From: Rallus limicola
Lineage: Eukaryota; Chordata; Aves; Gruiformes; Rallidae
Assembly (NCBI GenBank): GCA_022605955.1
Contig: JAKCOZ010000032.1
Location: forward strand, 1,674,001 to 1,738,000
Direction of reading: 5' to 3'
DNA length: 64,000 bases
Shown here: piece by piece, positions 1-14,300 of the stretch
How positions within the stretch are numbered: position 1 is the stretch's first letter
Layout of the letters: every line of letters begins with the position of its first letter
Made by a program: the position numbers and the translations under genes
The notes under the pieces: model-generated
Seen by the model: only the letters and a program-made list of their open reading frames with translations
What the model was told of the DNA's origin: nothing
Database searches by the model: none

Positions 1-3000
1 TTTACCAGATTTCTCTGGAAGCAAGGTTCATATCATCTTGAGGTGTGTCATATTGCAGTAAAGATATTTATTTATTTATTGTGTGCAATCTTCTGCTATT
101 GCCTTTGACCTGTGTGATTTCTCATCCCTATCACAGACTTTGTCCCATATCCCTGCCTTGTCCCCTTTGCAATACTGAAATAAAGATGTCAGTTCCTGAA
201 ATTATCCCAAAGGCTCGCTTTCACAGACTCACTTTGCCTACAGAACACAGGTGAGGAGCTCAAAAGCCACATATGTCTTCTTCCAACAAGAAACCATATA
301 TGATCCAAGCCACATGCATCATTTTCCCTGTGCAGGATGGCACAGAAAAAGGCCTAAGATAGTCAGCCTGTTACCTCTGTAGACAAAACTGTCACCAAAG
401 CAGTCACAATCCAAGGACAGTCAATAGAGGTTAAGAATGGGCCAAGGAAACCCATCCTTTCTAGGGCCAGGTAGTGTTACAGCTGGACAAGTGCAGGCAG
501 GCAGCAAAATCAGTTCCTGCCACAACATTCTGAAGTCTAATTTTATCATAATCCTCTTGCAGAGAGACACAGGCTGCTTGAGAGCAGCTTCTACCTGTCA
601 CTGCCTCTGGCTCCAGACCCTGGGCCGTGTGCTGCCAAAGATAATTGACCACTCCTACAGGAAAATGTGTTAAGGATGGTCTTTGTGAGACTTCAGGTTG
701 GGTGAACTTTACGTTATTCTAAAAATTACAAGCTTAAGCTAGAGAAGTCTTTTTATCATTCTCCTAGAAAAGCCACCCTTAATTATAGGCAATAAACGTC
801 AAGAAATCAGGGTGTCATTTACTAGCAGTGAAACGGTTTGGGTGCTTTATCCAAACATACCCGTTTTCTACAAGATAAGTACTGTCTTTGAAAACACCTA
901 TGGCATACAAGGAAATACCAGGAAATAATGTTCCTTTTCTTCTGAGCCATTTCACTAAGAAAATGCCCAAGCCCACACTGCCAGCTTTGTACCTGGATTT
1001 CCTTGGCAAAGGCACAGCAGGTGTTCTCTTCTCCCATGAGCCTCCAACATAAGCTGAATCACCAAAACGGAGGAGGAACGGGTGAAGCACACTGGTAACA
1101 CACACATCTTCAGCATTTGCGACACAGTGGAGTTGACCAAACAACCGTGTGGCTCCAGGCACCTGTCACAAGGGAGAAGACACATACTGAGTATCTTACT
1201 TTGTAGTGGCTGGGCTCAGCAGGACTGTTGTCCTACCAGGACATTTTGTAAAGGGCTGTGGGTACGTCTGGACACGACTGTCCAATAGCACACTCTGTGT
1301 CCAGTCAGAAGGCCAGTGGTGGTTAACATCAGCTCAGATCCCCAAACAGAGCATACCTAGGTGGTGGGGGGCCCTGATGGCATCAGACTGAGTGCATGCC
1401 CCCTCAAGGTACACTTCAGTGATCTGCTCACCCCCCTCAGAGTCTGCCTTTAAAGAGCCATTAAAAGTTAAGAAGAATACAGTGCACTGAACCAAAGCAA
1501 CAACTGTAAGGCACACTCTGCTTGCTGAAAAGAAACAGAGAAAGTTGACTGAACTCGAGCTTTCCTGATCCAAAAGCTCAGCTCTGCTCAGGCTTCAGCA
1601 GAGCCCCTCCCCTGGAGGTATGCTGCTGGCCCAGCCACTCAGCCTCTGCTGTCAGTGTCAAACAGGGAGATGGAGGAAAAAGAGCACTTTGTTTATGTGA
1701 TCACCCTGCTTTGTTGTGATAATGTGACCCATACTGCTTCCCTCCTCTTTCCACCCAATGGTTCCACAGATGCCTGTGGAAACATTGGCCCAGACCTCAG
1801 CCCAGGTGTAGACCACAGCAGCCACCTCCATTCTCCTCCTACACAAAGGCCATCCTCTGCTCAGCTTTTAGGAAGCATCTACACTCACTAAGCCACTCAC
1901 TCATTATGCCAGGATTGAAGGCAAAACCTTCTTTCCCACCAGCCTCCAGTGACATTCCCTCACCCCAAGCCCAACATCCTGCACAGCCACTGGGTTTCCA
2001 CAGCAAGCCAGCTGAGGTCTTTTTGCATTGTCCTTAAGCTACTGCTTTATGTCAGAGGAGGAGGAAACTGAGTTTGGGACGCTGAAGACACCTGGCAGCA
2101 AATCGGTAACCTGGTCAGCCAGATTGAACTGCTTGGGAGGAACTCCAGGATGTAAAGAAAAGGCTTTTTCTCAACATAGGTTATCAAATGTCAGCTGACA
2201 TTGATACAACAAAAATGACGACAAAGTAAGTGGCCCCAGCAACCATGATACGTTATAAAAACAATCTGAAAGCTCTCCATTGTCATACGGGATGGAAACA
2301 ACCTCTCATTTACCCTGAAAGCTGCCCCCCCTCCTGCTTTGCTTTCTGATCAGAAGGCTGCATGTGAGAACTTTAGCACGTCACATGAGCCTCTGCAGTT
2401 AATTTGGTCTTGCCTCATTCGGCTCAAAGCACCACCTCCAGATTTGGCCCCATCCCGAAAGCTGGTTTCAGTCAGCAGATGCAGCAGCACCTCCTGGGAA
2501 AAGCAAACTAAAAAGGCCCCTGACTAAGCAAGAACCCATTTAATTTGCCTCCTCTTCCCTGTCTGGCCAGGGAAATGGGGGTGCAGGACAGTCAGACCGT
2601 GTCACACTGGGGTGACATTCACTCCCAGTTTTGCCCGGTGAGGTTCCTCCAGCAGAAAGCATGCAGATTGAGAAAGGAGAGGGAGATCTGTTGAAGACAG
2701 GAGTATCCACCTGACCTGACCTTGGCCCCAGAAGAAGAGGTAAGGAGGAACTTTCCTGCACTGGCCACTGAGACACTGGGTAAGCAATTCCCGAGGAGCT
2801 GATCTGCAAACCCAAATCATAGAATCTCCTGAGCCTTCATTCTCTGCAGAAGAAAGGTTGCCATTCTTGGCCACACAAAAACCCACGAGGGCTGAAGAAC
2901 AGCCATATAGTTCTGGGTTAGGTGGAATGAAATCTGAACCCCAAAGGCTTTCCTGCAGAGCCAAGCCACAGCAGGACTTTGCATATGCTTCATGCTTGAG

Positions 3001-3345
3001 AGGGCTGGAAGCAGAGGGCCCCGGGGCACTGGTTTTATACAGCAGTGCTGCATGAGGAGCAGGCACGCAGGCCAAGAGAGAAATGCAGAATATAATTAGC
3101 AACGCTCTTTATATTATAAACAAATTAGTTATACGCAAATCCACACGCAAGAAACAGCCTCTGACACCCAGTGAAAACATTGTATAGCAAGGGATGGGAG
3201 CCAGAGCACAAAACCTCCACAGCACCACAGGAAACAGCCCTCCACCAAACAAACAAACATAAAAACCTTGCTTGCATAATGATTAACCTTCTTAAAACGG
3301 AAGGCAGGGGAAATCTCACTGCCCGCCAGCAAGCAACCCATGTGT
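1..3345. other. Intergenic sequence, no gene seen
   Basis: Mixed-composition sequence with only short ORFs in all frames. The longest (minus strand, 3102-2602) lacks any recognisable domain or splice context. No RNA gene or clear repeat recognised. Confidence 0.5.
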
Positions 3346-3900
3346 AAGACCTCATCTGGAAAACTGGGTACAATTGTGGTCATTGATGTTCAAAGGAATT
3401 GAAGTGAAACAAGAGCCAGTACACAGAATAAGTCAGTCAGGTGAGGAGGAGAATCGGGAGGAGAGATTAAGAGGGATTGATTTATCAGATGTGGCAAAGG
3501 AAAGTCTGAACTGAGATGCAAGTGGCATCTCCAAAGGTACCAAGCAGGCTGGTGAGCATATGTTGGAAGACATAATTGAGACACAAAGGCCAAGTATCAA
3601 GTTATAGGCTAGAAATCAAAAGACAAAGGTTTTCAAAACTCCCTTTTGGCAGATATACCAGGAACTAGCAGCTTAGGGGCTTTTTTTTAGATCAATAGGT
3701 GGATCCGGTTGTGAAAGATATCCTGTAAATCAGTGGCTGCAGAGAACATGTGACAGCCCATGGTATCTCCTCCCCTGCAACGTCAGCACAATTGCAGGGT
3801 GTCCCTTAGAACAGCTCATGGTCCATCTAAGAGTTATCATTCCTTTCTGTAAGATGAGCAGTAATGCTTCACCTACATTAAATAAAATACACCTAGTTAA
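3346..3900 (+). mobile_element. Ancient CR1 LINE fragment
   Basis: The order of degraded phrases matches CR1 3' regions: GACCTCATCTGGAAAACTGG, ATTGTGGTCATTGATGTTCA, AAGAGGGATTGATTTATCAG and GGCTAGAAATCAAAAGACAA. Divergence is high, so this is an old copy. Boundaries are approximate. Confidence 0.5.
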
Positions 3901-4259
3901 AAGCATTCGGATAAACAAACACCAGAGAGCAGTCAGAGAGGATTAAGAGACATTTTCCTGTGCCGGAACTATCTGACCAAATTATCTCCTTTGTAAGAGG
4001 AGACAGCGATTGCAGACACACTGCTTGACTTTAATTTCCAGAAAAAATGCCAGAACAATGATCAAACTCTTCGTAGGCATGAAGAAGCCAGCACTGAGAT
4101 CAGTAGCAGCTTGAGATGGCCACCCAGCGCCAAGCGTGCTGCAAGAAAGCCCTTCTTGCCCTACAGCATCCGTGCCAGACTACAGCAAGGCCTAGAAAAG
4201 CCTTGGGCTTCTCATTCAGATGACAGGGCTACTGATGCCTAAACCCATAAAAGCCAAAG

Positions 4260-4990
4260 CAGGTATGGGTACAGAACTTGGTGAACTGTCTTCTGTTTTT
4301 CCCTCAAGCTGGAAAAAGGCATCTGCAGACTCAGGGCTCAGGCCTGAGGCCAGCGCTGTTTAATACCTGCTCAAAACACGGAGAATGAAGGGGAAAAAAT
4401 AAATAAATCTCAGTGCTTGCTGAATTTGCGGCTGGCATCAGGTAGCAGATGCACTGAACAACTCAGCAAGCAGTAAATCACCTCTAATAGGAAGAAGGAG
4501 GAATACATTATACATGAAGGACAGTGTCTTTTTTTGAGAATGACTACAGAACATTGGCTGCCAGTACATTTAAATAGTGGCAGGAGTGAGATGGAGGTAC
4601 TGGTGAAAAGCTTCACACTCATCCACCTGATACTCACTGCCTAGCATTCTGTTTCTTTCCTTGATGCTTGGTGTGGGCGTGTGTGAAATAACAACCTAGA
4701 AGCCTTCACCAGAATCACTTTGCCCCTTTTCAACTCAGTGGTGCAGCCTCACCTTGAGCTCTGTCTGCAGATCTGGTCCAGTAAATATATTTATAGACTC
4801 AGGGTAAAAACCAAGCCAAAAAAAAAGCTGCAGGAATGGTCACAATTAGAAGGAGAACAGAGTGATTTCAGCACAAGGAACGTAGAAGCAAGATGGGCCT
4901 CTCCCATCTGGGGAAAAGAAAATACAAGCTGTAACATAGGCAGGGTGAAAGGAGATCAAGCGTTTAACTCCTCTCCCTCTACAAATGCTC
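4260..4990 (+). mobile_element. Ancient CR1 LINE fragment
   Basis: Phrases such as GTGGTGCAGCCTCACCTTGA and a diverged RT-end segment (GCTTGCTGAATTTGCGGCTG) resemble CR1 sequence in plus orientation. It is heavily mutated, with no ORF. Limits are approximate. Confidence 0.45.
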
Positions 4991-7900
4991 CAAGGAATCA
5001 GATGGTGTTCAGGAAAACACGGCACTGAAACAAGATCTCTATCACACAAAATGACTGAGCCATTGCAATACACGCCAAGCTGTGGCATTTGCTTATAACA
5101 ACTAACTCTGCTGGTATGCCAAAGGTAGTGTGCTGTAATCCTGGCTGCTGGAAATGTGACTGAATTTCCAGTTTAGCAGGTGGCAGGCTCAGAAGAAACA
5201 AAAGGAGCTGGACCGTCACAAAGCCTAGAGCATCCGTCACATCCCATGGCGAGGCAGATCGAAAGCAACAGGAGAGCTGCACCGAAGAGACGTCCGTTAA
5301 CGTATGCAGCTCAAGGCAAACCCTTAACTGGGGCAAACCCCACAGCCACAAACAGAAGGTAATCGGGAACGTATAGAGTAATATTGGCCCTATCCCTACA
5401 CGTTTGTGTAGGCACCACATGCTACCAAAAGCCGGAGGTCACCAGGCTAAAGGACCTCCAGCCTGATCCAACCTGGTTCCTCTTTCTGTGGTGCATACTT
5501 TGCCTCCCAGGACCAGCTTGGTGGGCACCTTCTGTTTCTGCAAGAGGTTTGGGATTTGTTATTACAACCAGCGAAGCATTTGAGAGTTAAAGATCACTAG
5601 TCTGGAGAAGTGTGCTGAACTTTCTTGATCTCTTCGTCATCAGTAATTCGAGCTAGCTCCTTCCATCCTAGTCCTTCAACAATAATCCCTTGCCTGAACA
5701 CCAGTTACTTGTTTTTGTTAATTAAACACAGAAAGATGCATGCTCAATCCTTTCAACAGAATGTCAAAAAACCTTGCTCTAAACCCTTTCTCAGAGGAAT
5801 TCTATGGTGGCAGATTTGCTGGGTTTTTGTAAATAAAGACCACATGTGTCAGGCTGAACCTCCCTGCCCGATTTGAAGTAAAAGTTATCTCTTTAAAGTA
5901 TTGACCTAAGCTGGAAAGAAAAGCTGTAAATGCAGGTTAATCTATATATACAATCTTCATTTTCCACTTCTGGAAGCAAACAAGGGAGGGGAGAAGCAAC
6001 GTATGGCCTTTACAAACATCTACCTATATCAGATCTGGAAGCAGAAGCCAGCTCTGGCCTGGCACATATTTCCCAGTCGATGAAATCTCTCTCCAAAAAC
6101 GTTACCAACACCAGAAACAAAGCAATTTAAGAAATATTTTCTACTTACTAGACAACAAATCCTAAGAAATAAGAAAAAAACCCAACCCCAGCACTCAAAA
6201 TCTGAACTTGGATGCAGGAGCTGCTGAGTCTTTATGATAAAGATGAACGTGAATGTGACAGCATATTAAAGACAACACACACCCACACCTCCATTGGCCA
6301 AAGTAACACAAACACCAGATGGGACTCTTAAGACAAAGAAAACTACTACACCACACACAAGAAGTGTGGCCTCACCACCACATGACAACACCAGTACAAA
6401 AGCACAACTGGCCTCAAGACAAATAATTCATAGGAGGAGGAAGGGTGGGGGGAGAACATAGATAACTAAGATTTCTGGGGAGATAGATGCTCTTCCTGGC
6501 TCCTCCACTCCTGGCCCCGGTGTTGGTGGGCTTACCAATGTTCACTGTTTGGATCTCTTTTTAAGTCTTCTTCTAATGGTCTGTAACTGACTGCCCTTCA
6601 CAGACTGTGGAGGACATGAGACCTTTGCTCCAGTATGGTCAAGTCCACGGGATAGCTGGGTTTGAGGTTTCTCTGGCAATTAGGAGAAATAATTGCCTGT
6701 AAATTAAAGCCCAAGAAAGCAGGTGTGTAACAGTTCAAAGCTCAACCACTATTTCTGCACATCATCAGCTGTGCAACACTAAATTCCTTTTGAAAAGTGA
6801 AGCAATTAACAAAGTGACCATTTAATAGATTATAAATCAAAAAAAAGGGTGGGTGGGGATGGCAGTGGTCATGTCCTTCCCCTAGAAGGATAAACCTCCT
6901 TGTTTTCAACAAACCAGCTCGAATTTATTTCAAACTGTCTGACAGCCTAATGCTTCTGAAAGACACCAAGCAGCTTCTGCTGACAAGACAATGCTGTTCC
7001 AGTCACAGCACTCTTACAAAAGGGCTGCATCTTCAGTGCATGAGCGTGCTGCAGGCAAAGCTTCACTGTTACCTACAGGTAATCAAAGAATTAACAAACC
7101 AGGATGTTAATGGATTCTCAACAACGAGGATCTATTGCTAAATACCAACAAGAAGTGACAGGTTAGAAAGCATTGCATGATATATGCTTCCAATTCTTTT
7201 ATCAGCAGTGGCTGGCTGTTATTGAGAGTGTGATTGCACTTTGAAAAGTGATACTGCAGCCGATTCTGGGCTGCAGGAGAAGGTGTGTGTAACCCTCACT
7301 CTGCTCCACAACTCAGGACATTTCCAGACATTTTACATATTGCAAATAAAAAGTAACAGCTGCAAAAACCACGGCAGGAAGCTGTCGCTATTTTTAAAAC
7401 CTGGGCTCCTGGAAACAGAAGTAAGTTGTCATTCCCCTCAAAATGTGGGAGTAAGAACCTAATTAAGGAGTTTCACATTAACCACCAAGCAATCTGACAA
7501 CTTAAAATAATCAGAGACACCAATATAAGTAATAGCAACCTACCAAGTGTATTTTGATGCAGAACAAAGCCATGACACCAAAGATTGTGCCATTATCACT
7601 GCTTATAAAATAGAGATGGAGAAAGTGTGCAGCTTTATTACACAGCACTAAAAATCCAAAACAAGTTCTCAAAGTTCATCCAGTTAGTACCATATTATGG
7701 CAAATTCACATTGCAGCCAGCAATTTGACAGCTAACCAGAATTATAGCAGCAGTACTTACTAGGTTGAAAAAATTAATTTGCCAGAAATATTATTAAAGC
7801 TTTACACATTTCACAACATAAAATCCCAACGTATTTAAGGCCAGCATCTAAGAACACTGTTGGCAGTTTTCATCAAACAAAGCTTCCAGTTTGAGAAAGG

Positions 7901-9979
7901 TGACAAACAAGAGTCATCAAGGGACAAGTGAGATGAGTTGCTTTGCCCAGGGCCATGAGAAGGAATAGGAAGCATTACTTTTCTCGCAGGACTTTTCCTT
8001 GATGTGGCAATCTGCAATGCCATGAGATATGGCAGCCCACTCCAATGCTGCTCACCCAACTTGATGGAAACATCTTGGTCACATTTTAGTTTTCTTCTTT
8101 AGTATATACGCCAAATTTATGCATGTACCTACCTCCCTGATGGTAAGAATCAGTCACACAAGGGCCTAGAATATTTTTATGTCCAAACACTTCTATTGCT
8201 ATGCTTGTGCAAAGTTTCCAGGTTCAGCCTCTAATTCTCCCAGGAGTGAGTCAGTGCATCCTTTAAATACAGCTCAGAAACCAGGCAGCACATTTTCCTT
8301 TTCAGTGAATTACTGACAGCCACTTAAGTTACATCAGTTATGCCAGAGGTATGCCGGACCTGTACTCCAAGGCAAAGTAGTAAACAGCTTCTCAAGGGTT
8401 ATCCTTGAAGTCCTCAGCACAGAATTTAAGCACACAATCAACTTGGGAATGCAGAAGCAAACGATGCTTCACCACAGAAGGAATTTCATGGTTCCTCCAC
8501 CTCATCTGAAACATGATCGACAAAGCAGCCAAGTAGTCCTTCTCCATAAGGAAGGAGGACATAACTTTTAACAAACATGATGTTTTAAAGTCAGTGTCAC
8601 CAAACTGACAAACAGAAACCCTCCATTCATCTCCAATAGTCAGGGCTTTCATCCCTTCTGTTCAAATCATGAATCATCACAGGATGACTGACTCACAGAA
8701 AATAATATTTGTTCAAAGGTGGATTTTCTTGCCCTTGTATCTCCTATTTACCAAACTTCACTGCCTTTAAACAAAGGTTCTTTTTTTTTTTTTAGCTTGC
8801 CTCAAATGTTGCAATAAAGTTTGTAACAGCCATCTGTCATGGTAATTATGATCAGTTAATCCAGTCTCAGGGCAGGATCACTTGAAAAAAAAAGACATGC
8901 AAAGCTAATACAGCAGTAAGAGTCTCATGCTGGTGCTGACAATCATCCTCACCTACATTCAGTGCAGCATCAATATTCCTCTCCAACCATTTCACCAGTT
9001 TCAGAAAAAGATCTGCAGACCTAACCCAGGCAAGGATATTACTGGGATGCTGGAATATCTAAGCATCTACCAGTTTTAATCAGTATCTGCAGCGATCAGA
9101 ACCTTGGTCTCCGTTGAAATCAGTGCACTAACAAAACAGGGCCCTATGCCCCACTGCAGGGCAGAGCCCTTACGTCAGGGTTACAACAGTAAAAACCAGG
9201 GTTTGATTGCTCCTTAACTTATGGGTATGTAAACTTTAAGTGTTTTTATAAAAGCCATATTAAAAAAAAAGTGACAGAAGCCTCACGAAAGATAAATCAG
9301 ACACTAAAGTTTAACTCCTCAACATTGAGACAGTTCAGCGTTCCCTTTGCTGTCCTTGTTTTTGCAGCAGTCAAGTTCCCAGTTCTGAAGGTGAGCCTAC
9401 AAAAAGAAGCTACCCCATGGCACAAGAGGGTGTAAACGTTTGGTGTATCCAATACCCTGTGGTAATTGCACACAGCAACCTTTCACACCCTCCCCAGTAA
9501 ACTACGCCTCCCAATAGGGGCGAGCTCCGAACAGCTTGCTACAGGGTATGAGTGTGCACTGCAAGAGGTACCAGCACCATAAATCCACACCCTCATTTGC
9601 TTTGGGGCAACATGTTCCCACAGCCATTCCCTTCTGGGCAATGGAGGAATTTTTATCTGACTCACTGCATTTCAGATATTTCTGGACAATTATCCTAATT
9701 TTTTTTTCCTTTTTCTGCCATGCTGCAGAGCTCTAAAATACTCTGCAGCTTTCAGTGCCAAGGGAACTTACTTTAAGTGCAGTTGCTTTAAAAGCTCTCC
9801 AGTACTTGTATGCAATTAATTTCTTTAAAGCCCTCTTCATTTCAAGAACAAGGTGGCACATCAAATATATAAGGCCTGTGTAAGTGACACCATGTTCAGT
9901 GCCTTAAAGCTAGCAGAAGTCAAGTCTCACCCAGATACTTCTTACCTGCCTGGATTTAGGATCAGCAACAACTCCATTT
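4991..9979. other. Intergenic sequence 3' of MINPP1, no gene seen
   Basis: AT-rich unique-looking sequence. A minus-strand AATAAA (plus TTTATT, 7634-7639) could in principle serve a long MINPP1 3' UTR, but nothing else supports that. ORFs are short and unrecognised. Confidence 0.45.
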
Positions 9980-10032
9980 CAAGCAGGAGGCTGGACTGGA
10001 GACCTCCAGAGGTCCCTTCCAACCAGAGCTGC
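9980..10032 (+). mobile_element. Short CR1 3' fragment
   Basis: GGCTGGACTGGAGACCTCCA followed by GAGGTCCCTTCCAACC is the conserved CR1 sequence just upstream of the 3' tail, in plus orientation. Confidence 0.6.
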
Positions 10033-10930
10033 TGGGAGAACTGTCAGCACCTAGTCAGGACCAAGATGCTCACAGCCATAGCAGAGCCTAACCTCAGTGA
10101 CCCAGCCCAAACCTTTCACAAAGACACACCAGACACCTTACAGAACAACTGCTGCATCTCCCAGCGCACCAAAGGAAGGGCAGCCACTTCCTAATCCCTC
10201 ACTTATGTATTCTTTTTTAAGCTGCTTCTTTTTAAAGACAATTTACTTACCCTTGAGGCTAACTTGCTATGCAGGATGGGTTGATGCTGACTTTAAGAAA
10301 TTTATCTCCTGGACCCTTTTCAGGCAGACAGTGCAAGCGGGAATACTGCAAGTCCTCCTGCTTTAAATGCCCAATAAAGAGATGTCTGCGTGGTGCTGGC
10401 CAGGCAGAAATTGGGCAGCTGTGGAGAAGGACTATGTATCCTGTCCCTCCTAAGGCCTCAGGAAAAGGGAGTAAAAAAAAAAAAAGCTCAAAGATTTGAA
10501 TTATTTCATGCCTGCCACAAGAAAACGGTAGCTAGCACAACAGGCAGCACAAAGCAATACTGAATCAGTCCAACCACCTTCAGCTCTGATAAAATAAAAG
10601 CTGCCCCAGCTCTTATATCCATCTACAGCACATTTGTAAGAGGAACAACCAATGAAATGACTGATTTGTACATATAAACAAACAGCAAGATGCTTCATCT
10701 TGCATCACTGATTCATTACAGGTGTTCAGCAACATCCCTGTTACAGCATGTTTTTGTAATTCTGCTTATGTAATAAACAAACAGTGTGCTGAGCTAACCA
10801 AGACAACCCATCAAATCTGCAGGTTTAGAAGGTCAACACAGCAGCAGCAAATCATCAAAAGTGCTTGTTCACAGAGCCTGTCCAACAGAACAGAGGTCAA
10901 TTTGCAGGGTACCCACTCCATTTCATTCCC
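10033..10930 (-). other. MINPP1: Probable MINPP1 3' UTR and flank
   Basis: Directly downstream of the MINPP1 stop. No other gene or repeat is seen. It is likely transcribed as 3' UTR for at least part of its length, but no convincing minus-strand polyadenylation signal marks the end. Confidence 0.5.
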
Positions 10931-11330
10931 TCAAAGTTCATCAACAGCAGTAACATTAACTTTTGGCAATTCACACACTTCTTTGAAATGACAGTTTTCC
11001 AGGATGTCCTTGTAATAGTCCTTGAGGTCTGCATAAGTAGAGACGGTTTCATTTGAGTGGTGAAACAACAGTGGTTTTTCATTCAACAGCATCTGCACTT
11101 GGTACTCTTCCTTAGAGGTTTTCACTTGGTCACAGTGATAAAGCACAAATACCAGGTTGGCTGCATAAGGCACAATCTGGCCACTGCGGAATTTCCGATG
11201 CGCTTGCCTGACGTAGTTGTTTGCCTTGAGAGGCTCATCATCTTTGAAGAACCCCATAAGGGCAAGGAGTGGCTGAAGCGTCTCTGCATGTCCAACTTGT
11301 ACAATCAAGGGTGAAGAAATGGGTTTTGAA
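10931..11330 (-). CDS. MINPP1: MINPP1 coding exon 5 with stop codon
   Basis: This 400-nt terminal coding exon has an acceptor with a long pyrimidine run (13 T then CAG). It completes a split serine codon, carries the catalytic HAET motif in the context [17 protein letters not shown], and ends with VDEL and TGA. The C-terminal tetrapeptide fits KDEL-receptor retrieval to the ER. Confidence 0.94.
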
Positions 11331-14300
11331 CTGAAAAAAAAAAAAAGAAGTGCAAAGGATAAGGAAAAGCCTGAACTTTAAAACAAACATACAAACGTAC
11401 CCCACAGCTGTCAGCAAGGGAGGCTTAAAGAAGTAGACTTTGAACTTGTTTTTACTCTAATGCCCAATAAAAACCTGTCTGGGAATTTCAATGCATCACA
11501 AGAGCATCCAAGCTTCCTAAACTTTGTCACAGTTTCAGGTGTTGGCTCTCACACAAACTCTGAGAAGCTGCACTAGATGTAGTTAGGCTACAGCTGAAGC
11601 CTAACATAGATATGGTAAGCAAAAAGCAAGAAACAGGTTTGTGGTGTGCATCCACAAGCTTAGCACATCTCTCCACCTCCCTGGGTGAAGCTATTGCTTC
11701 TCTTCTTCCCAGGTATTGGGAGATGCAGTGCCCACACTACAGTTAATATACTGGGTTTGGACTAAAGCTAAGATTTTTACAGAGCACTGCCTCCTCCCAT
11801 CAGGAGGAATCTGAGAGAAGGGCAGCAAATCCACAGGCCAGCTTCAAGGCTGAGGGAACAAACCCAACCAACTCGAGCCCTTCATCCAACGTGCCAGGGT
11901 CCTCTTCCACCAACGGCATGTGGGAAGGCTCGAGGACATCACCATAGCTCATTATTTCTCTAACACAGACCCACTGCAAGCAGCTACGACCATTCCCCCA
12001 CCATGAGCTGCATAAACTCCCTGAGACTTTTTTCTTCTTTAAAACCAAATAAAAATTTCACTACAAGTCTCACGGATTTGCTTCAGTACAAACCCACAGC
12101 TAAGAGATAACAGCTCTTCCCAGGATACTGAGCTGTGTGCTTCACAGATTACAGTCACTTATTTATTTTTTCTTCTTTACCAGCAGACACAAAGAGCACC
12201 TGAATGGCAAAGCATAACAAACTACTGAGATCAGCCACTTTGCAAAGAACAACGATTTATTATTAAAACATAGCCTTTTCCTTTAGCTATTCTAAGTACT
12301 TCAAATGACACAGAATGTTTTAAAGTCTTTTTAATAACCCTCTGCCTTAATTAATGAAGGGCACAGCGAAGAAGAGCCCCCATGTTATAATCTCTTCAGA
12401 CCTGGAAAGTTTTGAAGTTTTCAGCATTAATTTTGCCAGACTTGAGAATGGAAAACCTTCCTCAACTGCCCTAACAAAGAGGAAGTGACAAGTCAGACTC
12501 AAGATGAAAATTCAGTCCAAGTACAAGCTTTGTGGCACATTAAGAAGCTATGGCAGCCCCCTATTGCTCTCTAACATAGCTACAACCACGGGATCACATG
12601 CACAAGAACACCCATCACTTATTTAATGCACCAGCCACTTCCCACCCTGGCACACCATCCCCAGCACAGTTTTGAGGGGGGTTTTTTTGCATACCTCTAT
12701 GGCCACCGATGCTTCTGAGTATTGTGCTGGAACAAGAATCCTAATTCAATAGCAAAATACTGCCAATTTGGGTTTTTTTTCCCTGCAATATGGTCCAACT
12801 GTTTGGAAGGTATATTTACCAAATGTTAGACTGAAGACAGCAATCCAGTCGTTGGAGGAAAACGGTCCCTCCATAGTTTATTAGTCCAGATTATAAACAG
12901 GCCTAGTGCCATTACTGTTTCTTGACAATACCAACTAGTCAGAACGAAGATTAAACTCTCACAAGCTGATTCATACCACGAACAAAGCCAAAAAAAAAAA
13001 GCAAGGGTTCATGCAACAAGAGGTTACACGTTATTCAACCCAAGGAAAGGTGAAGAGCTAGCTTGTAGCGTGAGGAAGCATCAGCCAGGATGAAAGTCTG
13101 CCCCTTGCTCCAGAGCAGGATGATGGCTTGTTGGCACTATCTCCAAGCAGCACTCGGCAGCGCAGGTCACCTGTTCCAGCACATGCAAATACACGTTTAG
13201 CCTTCCTGAGACAAGAGGTGACGTTTGGAAACGGTCCAGCTGCCAGTGAAGTCCTCCCACAGATAAGACACAACTTGATTGGCCTGAAAAGGAGGCGTTT
13301 TCTCTGCTCCAACCTAAAGTCTGTAGCAATTGAAAAATGGTTAACTGGGGGGGCTCAACTTGAACTTTGATCTGATAAGCAGGAATTCAGTACAGGCACA
13401 GGATGGGCTGCTCCCTGCTACCAGCTTGATATAGCCATGATGTTTGTGCAGCCTACAACACCCCTTGCACCTGTCTGCTCCCTGGTGACCCTGCAGCACT
13501 TCTGACTGCATTCCCATTCCTTAGGCACATACTTGCCCATACTCTGCCCTTGGGCAACACACCACTTTAAAACAAAAAAATGGTTCAGAAACCTGTTCAA
13601 AAGCAGCATTAAAACCACAGAGTGGTTCTGTATAGGGGATGGTACTTTTTTTCCACCCATGCCTTTGCTGCACCAAGAGGCATACGTTCACTACGGCCCC
13701 CTTCCAGCACCTCCAAAATCCATGGTTCCGCCTACATTTCTCCCTTTATTTGTGACCCTCCTCTCCTATTCCCTCACTTCAAAACTGGAAAGCCTTTAGA
13801 TCCTTCCTTTCTCTCCCGTTGCCCCTCCATTCCTTGTTCCCTCCCCTTACTCATTTGACTGCACTACTTCATTTACACCCTCTCTCGCCACCCACACCTT
13901 CAGGGAAGTCATTTAAGTTGTAGGACACATTCATATCCCCTCCTGTCAGTCAACAAATAGGACCACATCACTCTGCCTTTTTCATTTGTAGATGCCACCT
14001 ACCATTTCATCCTTTCTACTTACAACTCTGCAGTAATATTCTTTCCCAGTTGAGATACCCTGCCATAGTAATTCCACAGGTATTTTTCCCCGAGTGACCA
14101 TATCATTTTAGAGCAGAATATGAGAAATGCACGACACTCCAGGTAGTAAGCTGCCCTGTAAATCCACACTGCACCCATGATGCTGTTTTAAGTCACAGCA
14201 CCTAACACTTTTTCTAGTTAGTTTACAGAAGTCTGAGGCGCTTCTGGACAACTGTAACAAGCTCAAAACTCAATTCTGGAGTGGTACTCTATCCTAGATT

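Noticed and set aside
815..1162. Minus-strand ORF of 115 codons with protein-like composition
   Set aside because: Other minus frames over the same bases are also open, no domain is recognised, and no splice or start context supports it.
2602..3102. Minus-strand ORF of 166 codons with a hydrophobic start
   Set aside because: Looks like a signal peptide by chance; no domain, no promoter, and an overlapping frame is equally open.
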